NCBI GenBank assembly: GCA_900473185.1
Contig: UCKU01000010.1
Location: 1-64,000, forward strand
Length of the DNA stretch: 64,000 nt
Reading direction: 5' to 3'
Source: Hyphomicrobiales bacterium
GTDB lineage: Bacteria > Pseudomonadota > Alphaproteobacteria > Rhizobiales > Rhizobiaceae
The notes under the pieces: model-generated
Seen by the model: only the letters and a program-made list of their open reading frames with translations
What the model was told of the DNA's origin: nothing
The model's database searches: none
Shown here: positions 43,838 to 52,295 of the stretch, piece by piece
Numbering within the stretch: position 1 is the first letter of the stretch
Layout: each line of letters begins with the position of its first letter
Program-made: the position numbers and the translations under genes

Positions 43838-44610
43838 TCAGCCCGCCATCCAGCCGCCGTCGACCATGAGGTTGGCGCCGGTCATGTAGCTCGCCATGTC
43901 GCTGGCGAGGAAAAGTGCGGCGTTCGCAACATCGCCGGGCTCGCCGAGCCGCGGCCAGGGCGTGCGACGGTGTGAATAGTCGAGAGCGTCGGGATCGTTG
44001 GCGACACCCGGCTTGCCGGTGATGATCTTGCCGGGGGCGATCGCATTGCAAACGATCCCAGCCGCTGCATGGTCGACAGCAATTTGCCGGGTCATCTGGA
44101 CGATCGCACCCTTGCTGACCCCGTAGGGGAAATCGCCTGAGCAGGCGACCATGCCGTGCTGCGACGAAATGTTGATGATGCGGCCGCGCGTGTCGCCGAC
44201 CGGCTCCTGCAGTAGGAATTGCTGCGCTGCCCGTTGCACCAATAAAAGAAGCCGGTGACATTGACGGCGATCACCCGATCCCATTGTTGCGGCGACGTTT
44301 CCAGGAGATCGGTCGAAGTGTAGATCGCGGCATTGTTGACCATGATGTCGAGCCGACCAAACCCTTTCACCGTCTGTGAAACCAGCGCGTCGACATCATC
44401 CCATCTGGAGATGTCGGTTTCTAAGAACATGCCCTTTGCGCCTTCCGCCCGGATGCGGGAAAGGGTCGTTTCACCTCCCTCGATCGGATCCGCGCAGACG
44501 TCACCAATCACGACGGTCGCGCCCTCTTTGGCGTAGCGAAGCGCGATCGCGCAACCGAGACCGGAACTCGCCCCAGTGACGATGGCAATTTTCTTCTCGA
44601 GCATAGGCAT
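43838..44610 (-). pseudogene. SDR dehydrogenase pseudogene, single-base frameshift
   Basis: The 5' frame starts MPMLEKKIAIVTGASSGLGC at 44610 with AGGA upstream, keeps NNAAIY, and runs to VNVTGFFYWC. The 3' frame continues RAAQQFLLQEPVGDTRGRII, has YGVSKGA (the catalytic Tyr and Lys) and ends TGANLMVDGGWMAG. They join by one missing base near 44233. All SDR motifs are otherwise intact, so the event is recent or could be a sequencing error. It lies 45 bases upstream of the other SDR pseudogene on the same strand. Confidence 0.75.
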
Positions 44611-44620
44611 AGGAGTTCCT

Positions 44621-45265
44621 TTAGTCGGCTCTGCGGACGACCTGGCCGCGATTGGGGATGATGAGCGTTCCGTCTTTGACGATGCATTCGCCGCGGAGGA
44701 AGACATCGGTCAACCGACCGGCCGCACCCTTGCCATGAAATGGTGTGTAAGCAGCGTGGGAAGCCTGTTCGGCATTGGTGATGACAGCATATCGACAATC
44801 GGCATGTCGGCATCACGACCGACGGCGATCGACCCTTTCGAACGTCCAAGCCCGAAGCGGTGGGCGGGATTGTACGCACAGATCCGCACTAGGTCCGGAA
44901 GCCCTATGACCTTTTCGGCCACAAGGCCCAGCATCACCGAAAGCAATGTCTGAAGTCTGGGCATGCCGCCGGGAATATCTTCAAAGGATTCATAGCCGCC
45001 GACTTCTCGGCCGGGCTGTGCGGTGCGTGATCGGTCACCATGATCGTGATCAGGCCCTCCGAGACCGCATGGCGCAGGGCAGCGACATCGTCATGCGCGC
45101 GAAACCGAGGCGTTCCCTTCAGCCTGGCACCGTCCGTCTCGTAGTCGTCGGAGGTGAAGAACAGGTTCTGCGGCGTCGTTTCGACGGTGACATCAGCCAT
45201 GCCCTGAAGGCGTCGCCAGGTTTCGACGCCGAGCTTCGAATTGACCTGGCGCACATGCACTCGCG
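44621..45265 (-). pseudogene. cyclic amidohydrolase (dihydropyrimidinase/allantoinase-like) C-terminal pseudogene
   Basis: Three frames on the minus strand join into the second half of a cyclic amidohydrolase. They read HVRQVNSKLGVETWRRLQGM, TIMVTDHAPHSPAEKS with the metal-ligand Asp and the HAPHSP loop, then LQTLLSVMLGLVAEKVIGLP, then GRLTDVFLRGECIVKDGTLI to a stop at 44621-44623. Frame changes occur near 44960 and 44740. The N-terminal half with the HxH metal site is absent. It sits just upstream of the two broken SDR genes and was probably part of the same lost operon. Confidence 0.82.
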
Positions 45266-45320
45266 CGCCGCACCCCTTTGTCTGCCCTCAATATCACTGA
45301 AACTCCGACTTTTTATGTAA

Positions 45321-45351
45321 CAGGTATCGATGGTGATCGATTTGAGGGCGC
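45321..45351 (+). repeat. imperfect direct repeat, left copy
   Basis: A 31-base segment starting CAGGTATCGATGGTGATCGA matches the segment at 46230-46260 at 26 of 31 positions, in the same orientation and 909 bases apart. The two copies flank the toxin-antitoxin pair. Each copy contains a partial ATCGAT-GGTG-ATCGAT-type inverted symmetry. This may mark the edges of an inserted cassette or be two binding sites for one protein. Confidence 0.7.
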
Positions 45352-45423
45352 TAGTGAACTGCGACGGGCCGAAGCTCCAGGATCGCGAAAAACAACACGT
45401 GTGGTGCAAGCCTGGATAAATTT

Positions 45424-45464
45424 GTACAAACAGTTTGTACTAAGGGGTGTCTCGCCTATATATT
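45424..45464 (+). promoter_or_regulatory. operator palindrome and promoter of the toxin-antitoxin operon
   Basis: GTACAAAC-A-GTTTGTAC at 45424-45440 is a perfect eight-base inverted repeat around one central base. Its right arm supplies TTGTAC at 45435-45440 as a possible -35, with TATATT at 45459-45464 (18 bases on) as a -10. The antitoxin ATG follows 31 bases later. Antitoxins of this type repress their own promoter by binding such a palindrome. Confidence 0.65.
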
Positions 45465-45495
45465 GGCATCGTGACCGATTTTCGGAGCGCTTTGA

Positions 45496-45789
45496 ATGCC
45501 CCAGTCCACGTACAAGATCAGCGAAGCCCGCAAGAATTTCGCCGAGGTGCTCGAACGCGCCAATCAAGGCGAAGAAATAATCATCATGCGTGGCAACCAG
45601 GTCTATGCGCGCATTGGCCCCGCCGACACGGGCGGACGCCGCCCATTTGGCCTCCTGCGTCACCGTAATCTGCCCGACGATATCTTCAACGAGATCGATG
45701 ACGCGCAAGCCGCAATCGATGCCGGCGATTTCAGTGACGATATCGGCATATGGCAAGGCAAGCCGAACGACGGTGGCGGGTCGCAATGA
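45496..45789 (+). CDS. Phd/YefM-type antitoxin
   Basis: 97 residues. The N-terminus YKISEARKNFAEVLERANQG followed by EEIIIMRGNQVYARI is the Phd/YefM fold, which dimerises to bind DNA. The C-terminal acidic region (LPDDIFNEIDDAQAAIDAGD) would wrap the toxin. GGAG lies 8 bases before the ATG. Its stop overlaps the toxin start by four bases (ATGA), giving coupled translation. A palindrome 56 bases upstream is a likely autoregulatory operator. Confidence 0.88.
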   Translation: MPQSTYKISEARKNFAEVLERANQGEEIIIMRGNQVYARIGPADTGGRRPFGLLRHRNLPDDIFNEIDDAQAAIDAGDFSDDIGIWQGKPNDGGGSQ

Positions 45790-46163
45790 AACTTCTGCTT
45801 GATAGCCACGCTGTCTATTGGTGGACAATCGGGAGCGAACGCCTGTCAGTTCCTGCACGCTCCTTGATCGAAGACAAGGCAAACATCGTACTGGTCAGCG
45901 CCGTGTCGTTCTATGAGCTCGACAACAAGATGCGGCTTAAGAAACTGGATCTCGAACCTCAGGAACTGCGGGCAGCCGTCACGAGCAGCGGCATGCAGAC
46001 TATTGCCATCAGCGATTTGCACGCCGAACTCGCGGCAAGTTTTGACTGGGATCACCGCGACCCGTGGGATCGCATCCTCGCTGCCCAGACACGACTGGAA
46101 CACTGTGCCTTCATTTCCCTCGACCAGGCATTCGATGCCGTCTTGCATGAGCGGATTTGGTAG
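45786..46163 (+). CDS. PIN-domain toxin, VapC type
   Basis: 125 residues. The four acidic residues of the PIN ribonuclease site are present: Asp in LLLDSHAVYWW near residue 6, Glu in SFYELDNK near 42, Asp in HRDPWDRILAAQ near 92, and Asp in ISLDQAFD near 112. The LDSHAxxWW start and the DPxDRxLAAQ block mark the Phd-linked VapC subgroup. Such toxins cleave tRNA or rRNA and are silenced by the antitoxin. The pair looks intact. Confidence 0.9.
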   Translation: MKLLLDSHAVYWWTIGSERLSVPARSLIEDKANIVLVSAVSFYELDNKMRLKKLDLEPQELRAAVTSSGMQTIAISDLHAELAASFDWDHRDPWDRILAAQTRLEHCAFISLDQAFDAVLHERIW

Positions 46164-46229
46164 GAAGTTTGCCAGGACCACTCATGCCTTCATGAGGCAA
46201 GGTCAGTACGGCCGTTCGGACCCTGAAAT

Positions 46230-46260
46230 CAAGTATCGATAGTGATTGATTTGGGGCCGC
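46230..46260 (+). repeat. imperfect direct repeat, right copy
   Basis: The segment starting CAAGTATCGATAGTGATTGA matches 45321-45351 at 26 of 31 positions in direct orientation. It lies 66 bases after the toxin stop. Confidence 0.7.
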
Positions 46261-46444
46261 AGATCATCGATGCCAGAACTGCGGTAATCAACGGAAACGC
46301 GCAGTTTTCCGCAGCTTCTGGATCGATTTCAGCTTAGATAGGCGGATATGCATGGTCAGGATCATACGCCGTCGGAACCGCAAGGCATTCCGGCAGCAAC
46401 TCGATCGAGGAAGCGCGGCATAACGACCAACCGCCTTCGATGAT

Positions 46445-46912
46445 TTAGGAGGGCGCTACCTCGGCCCACTGGGAGAATGTTGCCGCCTGGCCGAAATCCT
46501 GTCCTTCTGCGTTCTGGAGCTGCCAGACTATTCCGTCTTCTATCCAGAACCGGCTGCCCGACTTCGTCACCCGCAAACCACGATAACCCGTCATAAACCC
46601 GTTTCGTGCCACCGCTTCGAGCAACGCCTGACGCTCCGACCGTTCGCTTGGACCAGCGGACAACCGGGATTGCAGCTTTACGAACTCGCTCCAGCTATAC
46701 CCGAACCGCCTCTGTGCTGCACCATTGGCGTAGACAAAGACGGGATCGGGCGCGGAATTGTGTGCAAGGACCACAAACGGGGCATCGCCGTAGAGCCACT
46801 CGGGTCCTCGGTCCCTGGGGAGAAGGTCTCGGCCGACAAGGCGCCGGAAGCTCCCAGTGAGAAGTTCAAAGAATTCGGGATCGTTCGGGTTCAATTCGCC
46901 GTTCAACTGCAT
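46445..46912 (-). CDS. MEKHLA-domain protein
   Basis: 155 residues, a stand-alone MEKHLA domain, which is related to PAS sensors and best known as the C-terminal domain of plant HD-ZIP III factors. Characteristic blocks are FELLTGSFRRLVGRDLL, APFVVLAHNSAPDPVFVYAN, GAAQRRFGYSWSEFVKLQSR and LSAGPSERSERQALL. GGAGAAGGAAACGAG precedes the ATG. The function of bacterial members is unknown; a redox or small-ligand sensor is a guess. A GNAT gene lies just upstream on the same strand. Confidence 0.85.
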   Translation of the reverse strand: MQLNGELNPNDPEFFELLTGSFRRLVGRDLLPRDRGPEWLYGDAPFVVLAHNSAPDPVFVYANGAAQRRFGYSWSEFVKLQSRLSAGPSERSERQALLEAVARNGFMTGYRGLRVTKSGSRFWIEDGIVWQLQNAEGQDFGQAATFSQWAEVAPS

Positions 46913-47008
46913 CTCGTTTCCTTCTCCAGTGCGGCCGCTTCACGAGCCTGTTCCGATCTAGTCACGGGATATGGCATCGGTGCGGCAATCCGCACTGATG
47001 GGAAGAGC

Positions 47009-47809
47009 TTAATTCGGCAGGAGATAGTTCTTGCGGACATAGGATGGATTGAAGCCAGCCTTCGTCAGGTTGGCGAAGGAGATGTTCGGCTGACCTTCCT
47101 GAGGTTCGGCCGTCTCCACAGCAAAGAGAGAAACGCCCTGCGCGAGGCCCTCGTTCAATCGGGCATTGATCAGCGCCTTTTGCGCGCCGCGGTTCCGGTA
47201 CTCAGCGTGTGTCGTTCCGCCTCCTAGCCAGCCGCATCCGCCCTCCACGAACATCGCCCCGGTTCCGATCGCCGTTCCCTCCAATTCCGCAATGAAGCAG
47301 GCCCAGCCTTTCTTGCCGACCAGGCATGACCACAACGGCTCAAGCTCCGTCGGAAAACCAAAACCTGCGCACATCAGCCTGCCGAAAATCGGTGCGTCAT
47401 CGATACCGGCCAAGCGCGTGCGCACAGGTCCTTCGATTGCAAGCGGAGCGGATGGGGCAGGCCGAGTGAGTTTCATCCAGGCACCATTTTCGACCAGTCC
47501 CCGGTCCAGTATCCAGCCACGCAGCGCATTGGCGGCAGAGGTTTCGCGGATCTGGACATGCCGCCTGCCTGTTTTGGTCTTCATCCATTCGAATGCGAGA
47601 TTGAGTTGGTCTCTGTCATTCAGGGCAAGAATGCGATTGAGCCCAACGGCAGGAGCCGTGGGCAGCGAAATGGCGCAACCGTTGCCCACCGGCATGCAGG
47701 CAAACTCGACGCTGTCTTTAAAGGGCTGGGGCGTGATCCTGGCCATATCAATGAAAGCCTTGGCCTCGATCATCTCTTCCCAGGAAATTCTATCGCTTGA
47801 AATGCTCAA
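47009..47809 (-). CDS. GNAT-family N-acetyltransferase
   Basis: 266 residues with a TTG start and AGAGGAAATAAA upstream. The C-terminal half, after residue 130, is the GNAT domain with GTAIGTGAMFVEGGCGWLGG and GTTHAEYRNRGAQKALINAR (acetyl-CoA P-loop RNRGAQ), then NISFANLTKAGF. The N-terminal half, about 120 residues, is a less conserved GNAT-like or linker region. Substrate unknown. It may be co-transcribed with the MEKHLA gene 96 bases downstream. Confidence 0.82.
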   Translation of the reverse strand: MSISSDRISWEEMIEAKAFIDMARITPQPFKDSVEFACMPVGNGCAISLPTAPAVGLNRILALNDRDQLNLAFEWMKTKTGRRHVQIRETSAANALRGWILDRGLVENGAWMKLTRPAPSAPLAIEGPVRTRLAGIDDAPIFGRLMCAGFGFPTELEPLWSCLVGKKGWACFIAELEGTAIGTGAMFVEGGCGWLGGGTTHAEYRNRGAQKALINARLNEGLAQGVSLFAVETAEPQEGQPNISFANLTKAGFNPSYVRKNYLLPN

Positions 47810-48035
47810 TTTATTTCCTCTTTTAAATGACGGTCACCGAGGGCGGCTGTGCAAGCCCTGTCGGATTTTCCCGTCCCGTCCAGGAGCAGTATCGCAGGCG
47901 TCGAGATAACCTGCATCGCACTCACGAATAAAGTGTATGGCTGGTTAAAAGAGATTAAGGGTAGCCACCGAGAACGTAGATAGGCTGTCAATTGCGCCGC
48001 AAACAGTTGCGCAATCGTTGTCCGTTTATCGTCCG

Positions 48036-48959
48036 TCAGAAATAGATCGACATGACCAAATCCTGGTCGAAATCACCAAACCCCTTGCCGAAGAGGTTCA
48101 TACCACCTGGATTATCGGCCTTTTCGTCGATGCCGATGCGAAAGCGGATCGAATGGTGATCGGCTATGCGCAGCGAGGCGATGGTCTGGGTCGAAACCAT
48201 CGCGCCATCGATCCAGGTGCCGGTCTCGTCGATCGTCCACGTCTTGAGCTTGCCGTATTGCGAGCCGGACAGCTTCCACCAGGAGGGCGAATACATGCCG
48301 CGGCGGTCGCCGAAATCGCCGGGCGAGGTCCAGTGCCCGGCCTTTATGCCATTCACCCAGATCGAAATGTCGGAAGGCCAGTTGGCGTTCGTGGCCGGCG
48401 TCTCGGAGCTCAGTTCGGCCGAGAATTCCACCTTGCGGATTTTCTTGCCGGAGACCTTGGCATTGTTGGGAAACTTATATTCGACATAACCCCGGGTGAA
48501 CCAGAGCAATGCTGCCTGCATGCGCTGCGGATCGAGGAAGACCTCCTGCACATCGAGCATGCCGATGACGTTGTTGACCGAACAGAGCCCGCAAGGCGCT
48601 CCCACGTCGAATTCGGTGAATAGGCCGATCGGCATGCTGACGGTGACCACATCCTCGCTCGCCTTGGTGCCGTTGGTATCGAAGCGGATCAGGATTTCAT
48701 CGTAGATGCTGGAGCAGACCTTCTGATTTCCCTTCGTTGCCTTCATCGTCTGGGTCTGGATGAGGCCGGCCTGCTCGAGCGACTTCAGATTGGTTGCCGT
48801 CGTCGATTGCGGCAAGCGCATCTGCGCCGCAATGTCGTTGACGTTCAGCGGCCCCTTCTGGCGCAGCAGGTTGAGGATTTCGATACGCGTCGGAGAGCCG
48901 AGAGCCTGGACGACATCAACGTCCCTCATCGGATCAACCGTTAGAAGTTTTGTCTCCAT
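48036..48959 (-). CDS. ArsR-type regulator with large C-terminal domain
   Basis: 307 residues. Residues 1-85 are an ArsR-type winged helix (VQALGSPTRIEILNLLRQKG, then MRLPQSTTATNLKSLEQAGL). Ordinary ArsR proteins end near 100 residues. Here about 210 more follow, including DVGAPCGLCSVNNVIGMLDV, SDISIWVNGIKAGHWTSPGD and SGSQYGKLKTWTIDETGTW. These are rich in aromatics and predicted strands, as in a carbohydrate-binding beta-sandwich. The gene follows the arabinan operon on the same strand, so a sugar-sensing repressor or activator is likely. The C-terminal domain's ligand is inferred. Confidence 0.82.
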   Translation of the reverse strand: METKLLTVDPMRDVDVVQALGSPTRIEILNLLRQKGPLNVNDIAAQMRLPQSTTATNLKSLEQAGLIQTQTMKATKGNQKVCSSIYDEILIRFDTNGTKASEDVVTVSMPIGLFTEFDVGAPCGLCSVNNVIGMLDVQEVFLDPQRMQAALLWFTRGYVEYKFPNNAKVSGKKIRKVEFSAELSSETPATNANWPSDISIWVNGIKAGHWTSPGDFGDRRGMYSPSWWKLSGSQYGKLKTWTIDETGTWIDGAMVSTQTIASLRIADHHSIRFRIGIDEKADNPGGMNLFGKGFGDFDQDLVMSIYF

Positions 48960-49046
48960 GCTTTAATACTGGTTCTCCAGTCTTTCTTGCTCGTTTCAGC
49001 TGATATCACGGCGTCATGTCCCATGTCGCCGCTCTTTTTCGTGGGC

Positions 49047-49083
49047 GCCGGTCCGCGCCTCGGGAGAGCTCTCGCGGACCGGC
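49047..49083 (-). terminator. strong hairpin between the arabinan operon and its regulator gene
   Basis: GCCGGTCCGCG at 49047-49057 and CGCGGACCGGC at 49073-49083 form a perfect eleven-pair stem with a 15-base loop. It lies about 45 bases past the stop of the MalG-type permease on the minus strand. No U tract follows in that direction, so it may be a terminator without a tail or an mRNA 3' protection element. Confidence 0.5.
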
Positions 49084-49125
49084 AGGGCCTTCTCACCTCG
49101 GCCCGGAAGCAAATCTCTCACGCGC

Positions 49126-49950
49126 CTACCCCTTGATGCCTGATGACAGCATCAGGGCCTGCGTTACGCGTTTCTGGAACAGCAAGTAGGCGACGGCGAC
49201 CGGCATGGCGGCAAGGATGGCCACCGCCATATCGCGTGCATATTTGACGCCGAAGGCATCTCTCGTCTGGGTAATGCCGACCGTGATCGTCATCATGTCA
49301 TCGGAGTTGGTCACGAGGAATGGCCAGAGGAAGGCATTCCACGCCATGATGTAGGTAATGATGGCAAGTGCCGTGGTAATTCCCCAGTTCAGCGGCAGAT
49401 AGAGCTTGAACAGGATCTGGAATTCACCGCAGCCATCGAGTTTTGCCGCCTCGCGCAGTTCCTTCGGCACGGAGTCGAAGAACTGTTTGTAGACGATGAC
49501 GACCACGGGAACGATCAGCTGCGGCAGGATGATGCCGCCCCAGGTATTGATCAGGTTCAGCTTGTGCATCAGCACGAACTGCGAAATGACCAGCGCCTGC
49601 GAGGGCACCATGAAGCTCGCCAGGATGATGCCGTAGAGAAGCTTGCGGCCGGGAAAGACAATCTGCGACAGCGCATAGGCGCACATGACGCTGATGAAGA
49701 TGACGACGACGGTCACGGTCACCGAGGTGACGATGGAGTTCAAATACCACGTCGAAAGTTTCGTCTCGAAGAGTGCGTAGTAATAGGCCGAGAAATTGAA
49801 GACGTCAGGGAAAAGGGTTGTCTTGTTGACCACATCCTGTTCCGGCTTGATGGATGTCACGATCGCCCAATAGATCGGGAAAGCCCAGGTGCAGGCGATC
49901 ACCAGCGTGAGGACCAAAAGCAGCGCGTTGCCGATTGTCTTGCCGGGCAT
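49126..49950 (-). CDS. ABC sugar permease, MalG/AraQ type
   Basis: 274 residues from the ATG at 49950, which begins one base after the stop of the upstream permease; six extra codons would overlap that gene. Six membrane helices. The EAA loop is SVPKELREAAKLDGCGEFQI followed by LFKLYLPLNWG. It forms the pore with the AraP-type subunit at 49952-50830. Confidence 0.9.
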   Translation of the reverse strand: MPGKTIGNALLLVLTLVIACTWAFPIYWAIVTSIKPEQDVVNKTTLFPDVFNFSAYYYALFETKLSTWYLNSIVTSVTVTVVVIFISVMCAYALSQIVFPGRKLLYGIILASFMVPSQALVISQFVLMHKLNLINTWGGIILPQLIVPVVVIVYKQFFDSVPKELREAAKLDGCGEFQILFKLYLPLNWGITTALAIITYIMAWNAFLWPFLVTNSDDMMTITVGITQTRDAFGVKYARDMAVAILAAMPVAVAYLLFQKRVTQALMLSSGIKG

Positions 49951-49951
49951 G

Positions 49952-50830
49952 TCAGCGCTCCCGCACACGCAGGAGCTGATATTGCAGCACCGAGACGACG
50001 ACGATGATGACGAACAGGATCACCGCGACAGCAGAGCCGAGACCGCCGTGGTTCGATCGGAAGGCCTCGCGATAGACGAGCTGCAAGAGCACATAGGTGG
50101 AATTGAATGGTCCGCCCTCGGTCAAGAGATAGACCTGGTCAAAGATCTTGAGCTGCAGGATGAGCTGCAATGTCAGAACCAGCGCGGTCACCGGCCAGAT
50201 CAACGGCCAGGTGATGCGCTTGAAGCATTGCCAGCGCGTCGCGCCATCGAGCATCGCCGCCTCATAATAGTCGTGGGGAATGTTGCGCAGGCCGGCGATG
50301 AAGAGCAGCAGGTTGAAGCCGTTGGTCCACCACACTGTCACGAGCGCCACCATCGGCATCGCCCAGATCGGATCACGGAAGACACTGACCCGCCCGCCGG
50401 TGAAGGCCTCGATGAGGAATTGCGCGATCCCGAATTGCTGGTCGAGGACCCATTTCCAGATCTGGGTGACAACGGAAACCGGAAGAATATAGGGGATGAA
50501 GAAGAGCACCAGGACCAGGCTCTGCACCCAGCCTTTCAGGCGCACGACCATCAGCGCCAGCCCGAGGCCGATCAACGTGTTCGGGATGACCGTCAGCACG
50601 ACGAAATAGCCGGTGTTCCAGACCGAAGTATAGAAGAGCTTCTGGTGGAAAAGCTTCACATAATTGGCAAAGCCAACCCATTGGCCTTCGCCGACGAGCG
50701 GGGCGTCGGTAAAGCTCAAGGCGAACATCTTATAGACCGGATAGGCAAAGACGATCGCATAGGCGATCAGGAACGGCGCGATCATGACGATCGCCGTCAG
50801 CGTCTTGCGTCGCTTTTCAGTATTGACCAC
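49952..50830 (-). CDS. ABC sugar permease, MalF/AraP type
   Basis: 292 residues, GTG start with GGGAG upstream. Six membrane helices; the EAA loop is IPHDYYEAAMLDGATRWQCF followed by KRITWPLIWP. The close coupling with the downstream MalG-type gene and the upstream binding-protein gene, together with GH51, points to an arabino-oligosaccharide importer comparable to B. subtilis AraNPQ. Confidence 0.9.
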   Translation of the reverse strand: MVNTEKRRKTLTAIVMIAPFLIAYAIVFAYPVYKMFALSFTDAPLVGEGQWVGFANYVKLFHQKLFYTSVWNTGYFVVLTVIPNTLIGLGLALMVVRLKGWVQSLVLVLFFIPYILPVSVVTQIWKWVLDQQFGIAQFLIEAFTGGRVSVFRDPIWAMPMVALVTVWWTNGFNLLLFIAGLRNIPHDYYEAAMLDGATRWQCFKRITWPLIWPVTALVLTLQLILQLKIFDQVYLLTEGGPFNSTYVLLQLVYREAFRSNHGGLGSAVAVILFVIIVVVSVLQYQLLRVRER

Positions 50831-50852
50831 AGATCATCTCCCTGGACGAAGG

Positions 50853-50879
50853 GCTGGCCGGAGACAGGCTCCGGCCAGC
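50853..50879 (-). terminator. intercistronic hairpin after the arabinan binding-protein gene
   Basis: GCTGGCCGGAG at 50853-50863 and CTCCGGCCAGC at 50869-50879 form a perfect eleven-pair stem with a five-base loop. It sits between the binding-protein stop at 50886 and the permease start at 50830 on the minus strand, and probably raises binding-protein yield over permease. Confidence 0.65.
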
Positions 50880-50885
50880 ATCTTC

Positions 50886-52154
50886 TCACTGCTGGCTCTG
50901 CAGCTCTTCGCGCATCTGTTCTATCGCATCTTCCGGATCGAGCTGACCGTTGAGTGCGGGAACCACGAAGTTCTGCGTTGCCTCGTAGATCGGGCCGGCA
51001 ACACCCGCGAGCTTGGAGACCGGGTCGAAGACGGCGGTATCGGCAAGCTTGGCATAGGTGGCGTTCGGCTGCATTTCCTTGAATTCCTTGCTGTCCGTCA
51101 CCGGCTTGTAAGCGGGGATATGGCCAGCACTTGCCCAGGAGATGCTGTGCTCGTTCATCCAGGCGATGATCTGCAGCACGGCCTTCAGCTTTTCAGGTGT
51201 GATCGGATTGCTCGCGCTGTTTGGAACGGCGAAGGAATGCGAGTCCGCCCAGGTGGCCTGCGTGCCCAATAGGTTCGGGATTTCGATAGCCCCCCATTCG
51301 AAGCCAAGCTCACCCTTCTTTGCGAGGTCGGTCATCGTCGGCACTTCCCAGACGCCGTTGACGTGCATCGCAGCCTTGCCCGAGGTAAAGAGCGCGATCG
51401 AGGCTTCATAGGAAATCAGCTTCGGCGAATAGCCTGAGGAGACCCAGTTCGCCATAGTCTTCAGCGCCTTTACGCCGGCATCGCCCGGCAGGATCTGGTC
51501 ACCGTCGATGAACTTGGCGCCCTGCTGAGAGAGAAGCGTATAGAAGACGCGCCACATGGAGCCGCCTTCATCCGTGTGCAGCGACAGCGGATATTCCACC
51601 TTGCCCGTCGCCTTGATCTTGTCGAGGGCAGCATTGAAATTGTCGAGACCGTCGAGACCCTTCGGAAGACCGTCCTCGCCGAGCAGGCCGGCTTCCTTCA
51701 GGATGGTCTTGTTGTAATAGAGAACGATCGAATGGACGTCGAAGGGAATGCCGTAGACCTTGTTGTCGAAGGTCGCCTGCTTCCAGGCCGCATCGACATA
51801 GTTTTCCTTCTTGATGCCGGCGGAAGCCAGTTCCTCGTCCGTGAAGGGACGCAGGATGCCGGTCGGTACGGCAAGCGGATAACGCGACATATGATAGGTC
51901 ATGATGTCGGGCTGCTGGCCGACGGCAGCTGACGTTTGCACCTTGGTGTAGAAGGGCACGCCCCATTCGAGCGTCGTAGCATTGATCTTGATGTCGGGAT
52001 GGGTGTCGTTGAATTCCTTGATGAGCGCCTTCATGCGCACGCCGTCGCCGCCGCTTAAGAAGTCCCACCAGGTAATGTCAGTCTGTGCGAATGCGGCTGC
52101 CGAGGGCAGCAATGCGATGGCCGCCGAAACGGCGAGTTTTACAAGCTTTCTCAC
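50886..52154 (-). CDS. ABC sugar-binding protein, family 1 (AraN-like)
   Basis: 422 residues from a GTG with AGGAGG 8 bases upstream. The N-terminus RKLVKLAVSAAIALLPSAAA followed by FAQ is a Sec signal peptide. The mature protein reads TDITWWDFLSGGDGVRMKAL and YGIPFDVHSIVLYYNKTILK, the family-1 oligosaccharide-binding layout. It lies between the UgpC-type ATPase gene and the permeases. Arabinan-derived oligosaccharides are the likely ligand because of the GH51 enzyme in the same operon. Confidence 0.9.
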   Translation of the reverse strand: MRKLVKLAVSAAIALLPSAAAFAQTDITWWDFLSGGDGVRMKALIKEFNDTHPDIKINATTLEWGVPFYTKVQTSAAVGQQPDIMTYHMSRYPLAVPTGILRPFTDEELASAGIKKENYVDAAWKQATFDNKVYGIPFDVHSIVLYYNKTILKEAGLLGEDGLPKGLDGLDNFNAALDKIKATGKVEYPLSLHTDEGGSMWRVFYTLLSQQGAKFIDGDQILPGDAGVKALKTMANWVSSGYSPKLISYEASIALFTSGKAAMHVNGVWEVPTMTDLAKKGELGFEWGAIEIPNLLGTQATWADSHSFAVPNSASNPITPEKLKAVLQIIAWMNEHSISWASAGHIPAYKPVTDSKEFKEMQPNATYAKLADTAVFDPVSKLAGVAGPIYEATQNFVVPALNGQLDPEDAIEQMREELQSQQ

Positions 52155-52295
52155 GTTTGTTCCTCCTCTAAAGCATGGGTTGGGCTCATCCCGCGTCACG
52201 GGATGACTTTTGCCGCGAGCCTCCTCCAAAGGCGCGCGATCAAGATCTCCTGCATTCCTTTCCGGTCTCCGGATCTCAAGCTCCGGACCCGTTCA

